Shown here piece after piece: positions 1 to 5,292 of a DNA stretch of 5,292 bases. Below the pieces are notes generated by a model, which had not been told where the DNA came from, did not search any database, and was given only the letters and a program-made list of their open reading frames with translations. Within the stretch, counting starts at the first letter, position 1, and every line of letters starts with the position of its first letter. This DNA is from Rickettsiales bacterium (GTDB lineage Bacteria > Pseudomonadota > Alphaproteobacteria > Rickettsiales > UBA3002), in the NCBI GenBank assembly GCA_002725445.1, contig PBPD01000077.1, forward strand, positions 1 through 5,292, given 5' to 3'. The translations under genes were made by a program, and so were the position numbers.

Positions 1-2
1 CG

Positions 3-641
3 TTGCTGCTGGCGCGCACTGCGCCGTGCTGGGTGTCGCATCACCGCCCCAATGCTGCCAAAAAAGCAATTGCCGAAGGCGCAAATATTCTATTGCTCGA
101 TGATGGCATGCAAAACCACACCATCAAAAAAGACGTACAAGTGCTGGCAGTCTATGGCAGTTATGGCTTTGGCAATCATTGGCTGTTGCCTGCAGGGCCC
201 TTGCGTGAGCCACTGGAAGGCGGGCTGAAGCGCGTGGATGTTGCAGTGATCATCGGCGATGACAGCAAAGGTGTGCGCGACGCATTGCTGCCCCACACCA
301 TCACCGTGAAAGGCAAACTGGAAATAGATGCAAGCAGCCTGTCCGGCCAGCGTGTGCTGGCATTTGCCGGCATCGCGCATCCAGAGCGTTTCTTTGCGGC
401 TATCGATGCCAGCGGCGCGGAACTGGTGCACCATGTAGAATTTGCAGATCACCATCCCTACAGCAAGCAGGAATGCCAGCAACTGATTCACTCGGCCGAT
501 CGCCATAATGCGCAGTTGATCACCACCGAAAAAGACTATGTGCGTCTGCCGGACGAGCTTAAAGAGCATACCCTGCCGGTGCCCGCCAAGCTGGTGATTG
601 CAGGGCTGGATGAATTGCAATCCTTGCTGGGCAAACAGTAA
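3..641 (+). CDS. lpxK: Tetraacyldisaccharide 4'-kinase (LpxK), 5'-truncated by the window edge
   Basis: LpxK phosphorylates the 4' position of the lipid A disaccharide precursor, using ATP at the inner face of the cytoplasmic membrane; this is the sixth step of the Raetz pathway. About 212 C-terminal residues are present. The family is usually about 320-340 residues, so roughly the first third, including the P-loop, lies to the left of the window. The TTG at position 3 is an internal Leu codon, not a real start. Recognisable family blocks, numbered from that codon, are LLLARTAPCWV at the start, the DDGMQN motif (residues 33-38; usually DDGxQN, with two conserved acidic residues), LPAGPLREP followed by GGLKRVDVAVI, AFAGIAHPERFF, ADHHPYS, and LITTEKDYVRLP near the end. 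The frame is intact to a TAA stop. The next gene starts 60 bp downstream on the same strand, so the two could share a transcript, although a hairpin lies at the stop codon. Identification is firm from motifs; activity cannot be judged without the N-terminus. Confidence 0.95.
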   Translation: MLLARTAPCWVSHHRPNAAKKAIAEGANILLLDDGMQNHTIKKDVQVLAVYGSYGFGNHWLLPAGPLREPLEGGLKRVDVAVIIGDDSKGVRDALLPHTITVKGKLEIDASSLSGQRVLAFAGIAHPERFFAAIDASGAELVHHVEFADHHPYSKQECQQLIHSADRHNAQLITTEKDYVRLPDELKEHTLPVPAKLVIAGLDELQSLLGKQ

Positions 642-655
642 GTGCCCTTGCACTT
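640..655 (+). terminator. Small hairpin at the lpxK stop codon (weak terminator or processing site)
   Basis: AAGTGC, CCTT, GCACTT form a perfect 6-bp stem with a 4-base loop; the left arm starts inside the lpxK TAA stop. Only a short TTT follows before mixed sequence, so it is a poor match to an intrinsic terminator. It might slow or partly end lpxK transcription, or it may be chance. Its right arm overlaps the -35-like box listed next, so the two readings compete. Confidence 0.3.
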
Positions 656-675
656 TCAACCACGCTCGCTATATC
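648..675 (+). promoter_or_regulatory. Candidate promoter for the small membrane protein gene
   Basis: TTGCAC (648-653) is followed by GCTATATC (668-675). The second element matches every fixed position of the alphaproteobacterial (Caulobacter) housekeeping -10 consensus GCTANAWC, and the 13-base gap between TTGCACT and it falls within the 10-14 bases described for that promoter class. In classical terms it reads TTGCAC, 16 bases, TATATC. Transcription would begin near 682, giving a leader of about 20 bases before the ATG at 702. The -35 box differs from TTGAC and is part of a small hairpin, so this remains a candidate. Confidence 0.35.
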
Positions 676-701
676 ATGTGTAAGATAACCATAATAGGCC
701 T

Positions 702-1034
702 ATGCACCCGTTATTACTGTTTTTATTAGCCCTTGTCATACCGACCATCACGGTCGTGCTGATTCTTGCGCCTACCTATATCGGGATTTTGGTGGCCACC
801 TACCTTAAGTATGGCGATAAGATCATGCCCTACAAATACGATATGTTTCGTATTATCGATGTGTGGGTGCGCCTGAAAGATTTCTACTTCGCCAACTCCG
901 ACAAGCTGGATTTCGTCGACCATGCGCTGCCTATCTTTGGCCCGCCAGTGGTGGGAGTGTTGCTAACCATCTTTCTGGTCTACAAATTCGTCACCTATGT
1001 CATCAATATTTTCCGCCTGACCAGCAGCGACTGA
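702..1034 (+). CDS. Small membrane protein of unknown function, 110 aa
   Basis: I do not recognise a family. The 110-residue protein begins with a long hydrophobic stretch (about residues 4-35, broken by P14 and P24), which could be one long helix or a tight helical hairpin. A polar, aromatic-rich middle follows (about 36-76, with several Tyr, Phe, Trp and charged residues), then a second hydrophobic segment (about 78-104) and a short polar tail. It therefore looks like an inner-membrane protein with a 40-residue loop on one side. The ATG at 702 is chosen because later starts would lose the first membrane segment; the only Shine-Dalgarno-like sequence is a weak, close AGG at 696-698. It lies 60 bp after lpxK on the same strand and ends 5 bp from the 3' end of xseA. 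Its position suggests, but does not show, a link with lipid A or envelope work. That this is a real gene rests on its intact frame, membrane-protein pattern and tight packing between neighbours. Confidence 0.75.
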   Translation: MHPLLLFLLALVIPTITVVLILAPTYIGILVATYLKYGDKIMPYKYDMFRIIDVWVRLKDFYFANSDKLDFVDHALPIFGPPVVGVLLTIFLVYKFVTYVINIFRLTSSD

Positions 1035-1043
1035 TGCTATCAG
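1031..1043. repeat. 5-bp inverted repeat joining the two convergent stop codons
   Basis: CTGAT, GCT, ATCAG places the TGA stop of the membrane protein gene in one arm and the TGA stop of xseA (read as TCA on this strand) in the other. The stem is only 5 bp and has no T-run on either side, so it is not a convincing bidirectional terminator. Part of the symmetry follows simply from two facing TGA stops. Confidence 0.3.
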
Positions 1044-2479
1044 AATAACGATTCCTGCCCCGCATCAGAGGACGGTGATTTTTTACGTTTAGCCGATGGC
1101 TTTGGGGGTGCAGGCTTGGCCGTGGCGGCGCTCGCCTCGCCAATGGTGGCGCGCTGTTCGCCATCATGAAACACCAACTGCACCGCCTCGCCCGCGTTGG
1201 TTTGCGCGGCACGGGTAACCAGCCCCGCCTCGCCCTGCACCAGCGCAAAGCCACGCTTCAACACATTAGTATGGCTCAGCGCTTCCATCAATTTACCCAG
1301 ATTCTCCAGCCGCAATGCATTATCGCGCACCACTCGCTTGCTGGCATTGCCTGCGCGCTGGGCGAGTTGCTCGATCTGACTATCGTAATTTCCGATGCGC
1401 TGGGCAAGCGTGCGTGGTTGCAGCCCGGCCTGCGCGGTTTGCAATTGCTGCTGTTTACGTTGCAGCAAAAGCGGCAGGCTGCCCGCCAGCCGTTCGCTCC
1501 AGTCATCCACCCGTTGCGTGGCGTAATCGAGCAGTTGCGCCGGGCGCGGCAGCCCGCGTGCCAGCCCTTGAATACGCTCATCTTCCTGCCGCAATTTACG
1601 CGCCATCGACTGATGCAGCCGCTGGCCATATTGCTGACAGGTAAGCAGCCACTCCTCACGCACCGGTACGGCTATCTCTGCCGCCGCCGTAGGGGTCGGC
1701 GCACGTTTGTCCGACACATAGTCGATGAGGGTTGTATCTGTCTCGTGCCCCACCGCAGAAATCACCGGCAGCGCCGAATTCGCTACCGCACGCACCGACA
1801 CTTCCTCATTGAAAGCCCATAAATCTTCCAGCGAACCGCCACCGCGCGCCACTATCAACACATCAGGCGTGGGCAGATGGTCTGGCAATACATTAAAACC
1901 GTTGACAGCGGCGGCGACTTCCTCGGCCGCACCCTCGCCCTGCACCCGCACTGGCCACACCAGCACATGCACCGGAAACCGCTCACTTATACGATGCAGA
2001 ATATCGCGGATCACCGAGCCGGTAGGCGATGTCACCACGCCAATCACCTGCGGCATAAAGGGCAATGGTTGTTTGCGCTCTGCGGCAAATAAGCCTTCGG
2101 CCGCCATCTGCTTTTTACGTTTCTCCAGCAGCGCCATCAGCGCACCTTCGCCCGCTGGTTCCATATGGTCGATGATAATCTGATAATTAGAGCGCCCCGG
2201 ATAGGTCGAGATTTTCCCCGTCACAATCACTTCCAGCCCGTCTTCGGGCTTAAAGCTCAAACCTGCTGCTTTGCCACGCCAGCACACCCCGTTCAGTACG
2301 GCTTTGTCGTCTTTCAGATCCATATAAAGATGGCCAGATGCCGCACGCTTGAAGCCGGATAGCTCGCCGCGCACACGGACATAGCCGAATGTATCTTCCA
2401 CCACGCGTTTTAATGCGCCAGAAATCTCGCTGACTGAATATTCAGGCTGATTATGCGTTGGTGCTACTCCACTCGCCAT
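1040..2479 (-). CDS. xseA: Exodeoxyribonuclease VII large subunit
   Basis: XseA is the catalytic subunit of exonuclease VII, which with several copies of small XseB cuts single-stranded DNA from either end into oligonucleotides in the cytoplasm, serving repair and removal of ssDNA tails. The protein is 479 residues (E. coli about 456). An OB-fold ssDNA-binding domain occupies about residues 12-108. The nuclease domain holds GVVTSPTGSVIRDI (147-160), VARGGGSLEDLWAFNEE (210-226) and SAVGHETDTTLIDY (241-254). D159, R212, H245 and D248 correspond to the catalytic D155, R205, H238 and D241 described for E. coli XseA, so the enzyme looks intact. A Gln-rich, probably coiled-coil segment spans about 280-400, followed by the conserved LKRGFALV (407-414). 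The tail (about 450-479) is Ala/Pro/Lys-rich and ends in QESLF. The ATG at 2479 has a good AAAGGA ribosome site 8 bases upstream. No xseB is present here. The gene is divergent from purD and convergent with the small membrane protein gene. Confidence 0.97.
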   Translation of the reverse strand: MASGVAPTHNQPEYSVSEISGALKRVVEDTFGYVRVRGELSGFKRAASGHLYMDLKDDKAVLNGVCWRGKAAGLSFKPEDGLEVIVTGKISTYPGRSNYQIIIDHMEPAGEGALMALLEKRKKQMAAEGLFAAERKQPLPFMPQVIGVVTSPTGSVIRDILHRISERFPVHVLVWPVRVQGEGAAEEVAAAVNGFNVLPDHLPTPDVLIVARGGGSLEDLWAFNEEVSVRAVANSALPVISAVGHETDTTLIDYVSDKRAPTPTAAAEIAVPVREEWLLTCQQYGQRLHQSMARKLRQEDERIQGLARGLPRPAQLLDYATQRVDDWSERLAGSLPLLLQRKQQQLQTAQAGLQPRTLAQRIGNYDSQIEQLAQRAGNASKRVVRDNALRLENLGKLMEALSHTNVLKRGFALVQGEAGLVTRAAQTNAGEAVQLVFHDGEQRATIGEASAATAKPAPPKPSAKRKKSPSSDAGQESLF

Positions 2480-2487
2480 CGGGGGTG

Positions 2488-2493
2488 TCCTTT
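2488..2493 (-). promoter_or_regulatory. Ribosome binding site of xseA
   Basis: On the minus strand this reads AAAGGA, with 8 bases between it and the ATG ending at 2479. It is a near-consensus Shine-Dalgarno sequence at normal spacing and fixes the xseA start. Confidence 0.75.
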
Positions 2494-2498
2494 GCGTC

Positions 2499-2527
2499 TT
2501 GACAGTTGGAGGTATACAAGCAATCTT
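2499..2527 (+). promoter_or_regulatory. Candidate purD promoter
   Basis: TTGACA (2499-2504) is a perfect -35 hexamer. At 17-base spacing the -10 would be AATCTT (2522-2527), a poor match to TATAAT, though loose -10 boxes are common in alphaproteobacteria. The predicted start near 2534 leaves a short leader containing the AAGGA ribosome site. It overlaps the opposing xseA promoter candidate. Confidence 0.4.
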
Positions 2528-2543
2528 TACCGCCCACGGTCAA
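2514..2543 (-). promoter_or_regulatory. Candidate xseA promoter
   Basis: On the minus strand TTGACC (complement of 2538-2543) is followed after 18 bases by TTGTAT (complement of 2514-2519), or after 17 by CTTGTA. The -35 is good and the -10 weak. Transcription would begin around 2507, leaving about 27 bases of leader with the AAAGGA ribosome site. It faces the purD promoter candidate and shares its spacer DNA. Confidence 0.35.
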
Positions 2544-2549
2544 GTAGAG

Positions 2550-2554
2550 AAGGA
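2550..2554 (+). promoter_or_regulatory. Ribosome binding site of purD
   Basis: AAGGA, within GAGAAGGAA, lies 6 bases before the ATG at 2561. It decides the start: the same frame stays open back to an ATG at 2453, but that would add 36 unrelated residues and overlap the xseA start. Confidence 0.8.
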
Positions 2555-2560
2555 ACGATC

Positions 2561-3832
2561 ATGCGTATTTTGGTTATTGGGTCAGGCGGCCGCGAACATG
2601 CTTTATGCTATCGGCTGGCACAATCCCCCTCCGCAGATACAGTGTTTTGCAGCCCCGGCAATGCCGGCATCGCCGAATGCGCTGAGTGCGTAAGCCTTGA
2701 TAACCCCGAAGACATTGTCGCATTCTGTACGCGCGAAAAGATTGATCTGGTCGTCGTTGGTCCCGAACAACCATTGGTGGACGGGCTGGCCGACACGTTG
2801 CGCGCAGCAAACATTGCCACTTTTGGCCCCAGCGCCAAGGCAGCAGCACTGGAAGGCTCGAAAGGTTTTTCCAAGGATTTTTGCGCTAAATACAATATCC
2901 CTACGGCGGCGTACGGGCGTTTTGACGATGCGGCATCGGCCATCGCCTATGTGAAGCAACAAGGCGCGCCCATCGTGGTAAAAGCCGACGGGCTGGCCGC
3001 CGGCAAAGGCGTGACCGTGGCGCAGACCGAAGCTGAAGCCATTGAAGCTATTGAAGCTTGCTTTGACGGTAAATTTGGTGAGGCCGGATCATCGGTGATT
3101 GTAGAAGAATGCTTGATAGGTGAAGAAGCCAGCTTCTTTGCATTATGCGACGGCGAGCAGGCGCGCGAGTTTGCATCCGCACAAGACCATAAGGCCGTAG
3201 GCGAAGGCGACACAGGCCCCAACACAGGCGGTATGGGCACCTACTCTCCCGCGCCAGTGATGACCGAATCCATGCGCCAGCGGGTAATGGCAGAGATTGT
3301 GAATCCCACCATTGCAGGCATGAAAGCCGAAGGTAGCCCCTATCAGGGTATTTTGTTTGTGGGGCTTATGATCACCGCCAATGGCCCGAAAGTAATCGAA
3401 TATAACTGCCGCTTTGGCGACCCCGAAACGCAAGTGATGCTGCCACGTATTCAGGGCGACTTTGCCGCATTGCTACACGCGGCCTCTACCGGCGCGTTGG
3501 ATAAGGTGAAGGTAGAGCTCGGTGCGCAAGCCGCATTATGCGTGGTAATGGCCGCCAAAGGCTACCCCGGCGCTTACGAGAAAGGCAGTCCGATTAATCA
3601 ACTCGATGCCGCCAGCCAAATGGAAGATGTGATTGTATTTCATGCCGGCACCAAACGCGATGGTGACACCATCGTGGCCGCTGGTGGGCGCGTGTTGGGC
3701 GTGACCGCACTGGGCGGCTCGATTGCCGAAGCGCAGGCCAAAGCCTATGCCGCCGTCGACAGTATCGACTGGCCAGACGGTTTCTGCCGCCGCGACATTG
3801 GCTGGCGCGCATTGGAGCGCAAAGCCAGCTAA
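2561..3832 (+). CDS. purD: Phosphoribosylamine-glycine ligase (GAR synthetase)
   Basis: PurD joins glycine to 5-phosphoribosylamine with ATP to give glycinamide ribonucleotide, the second step of de novo purine synthesis, in the cytoplasm. The protein has 423 residues, the usual bacterial length (about 420-430), and is an ATP-grasp enzyme. The N-terminal domain opens with MRILVIGSGGREHAL (1-15) and has VGPEQPLVDGLAD (66-78). The ATP-grasp part shows GPSAKAAALEGSK (89-101), PIVVKADGLAAGKGV (137-151), VIVEECLIGEEASF (179-192), and the signature AQDHKAVGEGDTGPNTGGMG (207-226). YQGILFVGLM (261-270) and IEYNCRFGDPETQ (279-291) carry the metal-binding and catalytic acidic and Asn residues of the fold. 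The C-terminal domain has GGRVLGVTALG (375-385) and ends with FCRRDIGWRAL (408-418), the usual finish. The ATG at 2561 is supported both by the ribosome site and by the family N-terminus. The gene is divergent from xseA by 81 bp and ends 26 bp from the convergent yciB, with no clear terminator between. No other purine genes are in the window. Confidence 0.98.
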   Translation: MRILVIGSGGREHALCYRLAQSPSADTVFCSPGNAGIAECAECVSLDNPEDIVAFCTREKIDLVVVGPEQPLVDGLADTLRAANIATFGPSAKAAALEGSKGFSKDFCAKYNIPTAAYGRFDDAASAIAYVKQQGAPIVVKADGLAAGKGVTVAQTEAEAIEAIEACFDGKFGEAGSSVIVEECLIGEEASFFALCDGEQAREFASAQDHKAVGEGDTGPNTGGMGTYSPAPVMTESMRQRVMAEIVNPTIAGMKAEGSPYQGILFVGLMITANGPKVIEYNCRFGDPETQVMLPRIQGDFAALLHAASTGALDKVKVELGAQAALCVVMAAKGYPGAYEKGSPINQLDAASQMEDVIVFHAGTKRDGDTIVAAGGRVLGVTALGGSIAEAQAKAYAAVDSIDWPDGFCRRDIGWRALERKAS

Positions 3833-3858
3833 TTATTCATAGCCTCAGCGAAATTGAT

Positions 3859-4416
3859 TTAGTGAATCGGCTGTGTACTGTAACGCTTGATCAGCGGAAT
3901 CTGGCTAATGGTGAATAGCAACGTCACGATCAACATACCGAACACTTTGAAGTTCACCCAGAATTCAGTGGAAAAATTCCGCCAAATCACTTCATTCAGC
4001 ACCGCCAGAAAAATAAAGAACAGCCCCCAGCGCAACGATAAGATGCGCCAACCGTCATTATTCAGCTGAAAAGCACCACTGAACAGGTAGGATAGCAAGC
4101 CACGCTTGAACACCACCGCCCCTATGAGCAATATGCTCGCAAAGATAAGGTTCACAATGGTGGGTTTCAGCTTAATGAACAATTCATCATCCAGCGCTAC
4201 GGTTAATCCGCCAAACACTGCCACCACAATCGCCGACAATAATGGCATTAATGGCACGCGTTTTTCGCGCACATATATCACGATGACACTGAGCAGGGTT
4301 GCCACCACCAACACGGCAGTCGCAGTGATCAGGTCATAGAGATAATAGCCAGCGAAGAATAAAACGAGGGGCCCCATTTCCAGCAGGGGTTGGCTGGGTT
4401 TTTTAGCAGCTGTCAT
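3859..4416 (-). CDS. yciB: Septation protein A / inner membrane protein YciB (IspZ family)
   Basis: A member of the YciB/IspZ (intracellular septation protein A) family: a polytopic inner-membrane protein linked in enterobacteria and Shigella to cell-envelope synthesis and division; its biochemical role is not settled. At 185 residues it has normal family length. Hydrophobic segments lie at about 15-27, 29-49, 57-75, 86-103, 130-144 and 157-174, giving five or six membrane passes. Family signatures are LLEMGPLVLFF (11-21), KPTIVNLIFA (84-93), WRILSLRW (123-130) and the block NEVIWRNFSTEFWVNFKVFG (141-160), which is close to the alphaproteobacterial version. The ATG at 4416 gives the short basic cytoplasmic lead-in usual for the family. 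Its ribosome site is poor, with only AGG three bases or fewer before the ATG, so the Met at residue 14 cannot be fully excluded, but that would cut into the first membrane segment. It is convergent with purD and divergent from the phoB-like gene. Confidence 0.93.
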   Translation of the reverse strand: MTAAKKPSQPLLEMGPLVLFFAGYYLYDLITATAVLVVATLLSVIVIYVREKRVPLMPLLSAIVVAVFGGLTVALDDELFIKLKPTIVNLIFASILLIGAVVFKRGLLSYLFSGAFQLNNDGWRILSLRWGLFFIFLAVLNEVIWRNFSTEFWVNFKVFGMLIVTLLFTISQIPLIKRYSTQPIH

Positions 4417-4457
4417 ACCTATTTAACGATTTATTTACCACAATCGCCTACAAGCTA

Positions 4458-4471
4458 ACCTATCAATAGGT
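4458..4471. repeat. Palindrome ACCTAT-CA-ATAGGT, possible operator
   Basis: A perfect 6-bp inverted repeat with a 2-base centre lies in the 132-bp yciB-phoB divergent region, 41 bp from the yciB ATG. A third copy of the same hexamer (ACCTAT, 4417-4422) lies directly against the yciB start codon, where on the minus strand it supplies the AGG of the ribosome site. The symmetry fits a dimeric regulator site, but I know of no regulator for this word. Confidence 0.35.
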
Positions 4472-4476
4472 GTGGG

Positions 4477-4484
4477 TCACGTGA
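4477..4484. repeat. 8-bp perfect palindrome TCACGTGA
   Basis: TCACGTGA is self-complementary and lies 7 bases before a TTGACC -35-like box (4491-4496) that points towards the phoB-like gene. No good -10 follows that box at 16-18 bases. It may be an operator half or chance. Confidence 0.25.
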
Positions 4485-4548
4485 AAAAGATTGACCAAAT
4501 ACCGCTTTTTAACGCAAACTATTTGCATAACAATATGAGAACAGCACC

Positions 4549-5292
4549 ATGGCACAGAAGAAAAATCCTGACACCACCGTTCTGATTGTTGAAGACGAAA
4601 TCGCGATCGTCACAATGCTACGCTATAACCTCGAAAAAGAGGGGTTCCGCGTGCTCGCAACATCGGATGGTGAAGAAGCGGTTACAATGGTGAAGGAACA
4701 TCACCCTGACATTATCGTGCTGGACTGGATGCTGCCTGGTATGACCGGCGTAGAGGTGTGTAAGCAACTCCGCTGGAATCAGGACACCAAAAACATTCCT
4801 ATCATCATGCTATCCGCCCGCGGCGAAGAAGGCGACCGTATTCGTGGGCTGGACTCTGGCGCGGATGATTACATGGTTAAGCCATTCTCTCCAAGCGAGC
4901 TGATTTCACGCATTAAGGCGGTGTTTCGCCGCATCCGCCCATCGCTGAGCGAAAAGAAACTGGAATTCTCTGGTATCGAAATCGATATTACCAGCCACAA
5001 AGTAACACGCGACGGCACCGAAGTGCATCTCTCGCCAACCGAATTTGGCCTGCTGCGCCATTTGATGGAACATCCCGGCCGCGTATTCTCGCGTGAGCAA
5101 TTGCTGGACGCTGTGTGGGGACATGACATTTATGTCGAACTGCGCACCGTAGATGTACATATCCGTCGACTGCGTAAAGCCCTAAACTACGATGGCAACC
5201 AGCCTGATCTGGTGCGCACCGTACGTTCGGCTGGCTACGCGCTGGAAGAAAATCCAGAGGGTGCCAATTACGTAAATGAAGACCAAAAAGCA
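4549..5292 (+). CDS. phoB: OmpR/PhoB-family response regulator, probably PhoB; 3' end cut by the window edge
   Basis: A two-component DNA-binding response regulator, best matching PhoB, which after phosphorylation by PhoR activates phosphate-starvation genes at Pho boxes. The frame starts at ATG 4549 and is still open at the last base (248 codons, no stop seen). The receiver domain (about 10-125) has acidic E15/D16, phosphoacceptor D59 in VLDWMLPGMTG, S89 in IIMLSARGEEGDRIRGLDSG, Y108 as the switch residue and K111 in KPF. The DWMLPG and SARGEE blocks are typical of PhoB rather than OmpR. A linker (about 126-140) leads to a winged-helix domain (about 141-233) with LSPTEFGLLRHLMEHPGRVF, REQLLDAVWG, RTVDVHIRRLRKAL (recognition helix) and VRTVRSAGYAL. 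At least 15 further residues (234-248) extend beyond the normal PhoB end at about 229. The ribosome site is a modest GAGAA (4537-4541). It is divergent from yciB, not downstream of pst-phoU genes; a kinase gene may follow outside the window. Another PhoB-like regulator is possible. Confidence 0.9.
   Translation, partial: MAQKKNPDTTVLIVEDEIAIVTMLRYNLEKEGFRVLATSDGEEAVTMVKEHHPDIIVLDWMLPGMTGVEVCKQLRWNQDTKNIPIIMLSARGEEGDRIRGLDSGADDYMVKPFSPSELISRIKAVFRRIRPSLSEKKLEFSGIEIDITSHKVTRDGTEVHLSPTEFGLLRHLMEHPGRVFSREQLLDAVWGHDIYVELRTVDVHIRRLRKALNYDGNQPDLVRTVRSAGYALEENPEGANYVNEDQKA

Noticed and set aside
90..659. 189-codon open frame on the minus strand opposite lpxK
   Set aside because: It is antisense to a clear lpxK frame, its Cys/His/Gln-rich composition is typical of a shadow frame, and it matches no family I know.
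1166..1822. 218-codon open frame on the plus strand within xseA
   Set aside because: Antisense shadow of a well-supported XseA; Arg/His/Gln-rich composition and no ribosome site or motif.
2453..2560. N-terminal extension of the purD frame to an ATG at 2453
   Set aside because: The extra 36 residues resemble no PurD N-terminus and overlap the xseA start; a proper ribosome site and the family start MRILVIGSGG lie at 2561.
3833..3858. Possible terminator between purD and yciB
   Set aside because: The 26-bp gap contains no stem of useful length and no T-run; short matches such as ATTCA/TGAAT are widely spaced and not nested.
4410..4427. CTGTCAT resembling half of a Pho box at the yciB start
   Set aside because: The second half, 4 bases on, matches CTGTCAC at only about 3 of 7 positions, and the word is explained by the first yciB codons (Met-Thr-Ala).
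4491..4519. Full promoter for the phoB-like gene at TTGACC
   Set aside because: The -35-like box is good, but no TATAAT-like or GCTANAWC-like element follows at acceptable spacing, so a complete promoter cannot be supported.
4535..4585. Short out-of-frame ATG reading frame overlapping the phoB start
   Set aside because: It is only about 16 codons, lacks its own ribosome site and is expected by chance; no sign of a leader peptide.

Overview
The window looks like an ordinary chromosomal housekeeping stretch of an alphaproteobacterium. I base this on protein style: an XseA ending in a short QxSLF-type tail, a septation protein A (YciB/IspZ) with the alphaproteobacterial signature around NEVIWRNFSTEFWVNFKVFG, a PhoB-like regulator, and a Gram-negative lipid A gene. 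Base composition looks moderately GC-rich by eye (not counted). I cannot name the genus. There are no rRNA, tRNA, CRISPR, IS or phage signals.

Layout from left to right. The 3' part of lpxK (lipid A 4'-kinase, + strand) runs in from the left edge. A small hairpin and a possible promoter follow it, and then an unrecognised 110-residue membrane protein gene (+). That gene meets xseA (exonuclease VII large subunit, - strand) tail to tail, with only 5 bp between the stop codons. xseA and purD (GAR synthetase, + strand) are divergent across an 81-bp region that carries face-to-face TTGAC-type -35 boxes. purD is convergent with yciB (- strand) across 26 bp. yciB is divergent from a phoB-like response regulator gene (+) across 132 bp that contain two short palindromes. 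The regulator is still open at the right edge.

The genes do not form one pathway. They cover outer-membrane lipid synthesis (LpxK), DNA repair (XseA), purine synthesis (PurD), cell-envelope/septation function (YciB) and, probably, phosphate-type regulation (PhoB-like). Strand direction changes at nearly every gene, so most are probably transcribed as single genes or very short units, and the three divergent or intergenic gaps hold most of the regulatory sequence.

I found no convincing new multi-gene system. The items most worth a second look are the small uncharacterised membrane protein beside lpxK, a predicted sliding-clamp-binding tail on XseA, the overlapping opposed promoters between xseA and purD, and the palindromes between yciB and phoB.
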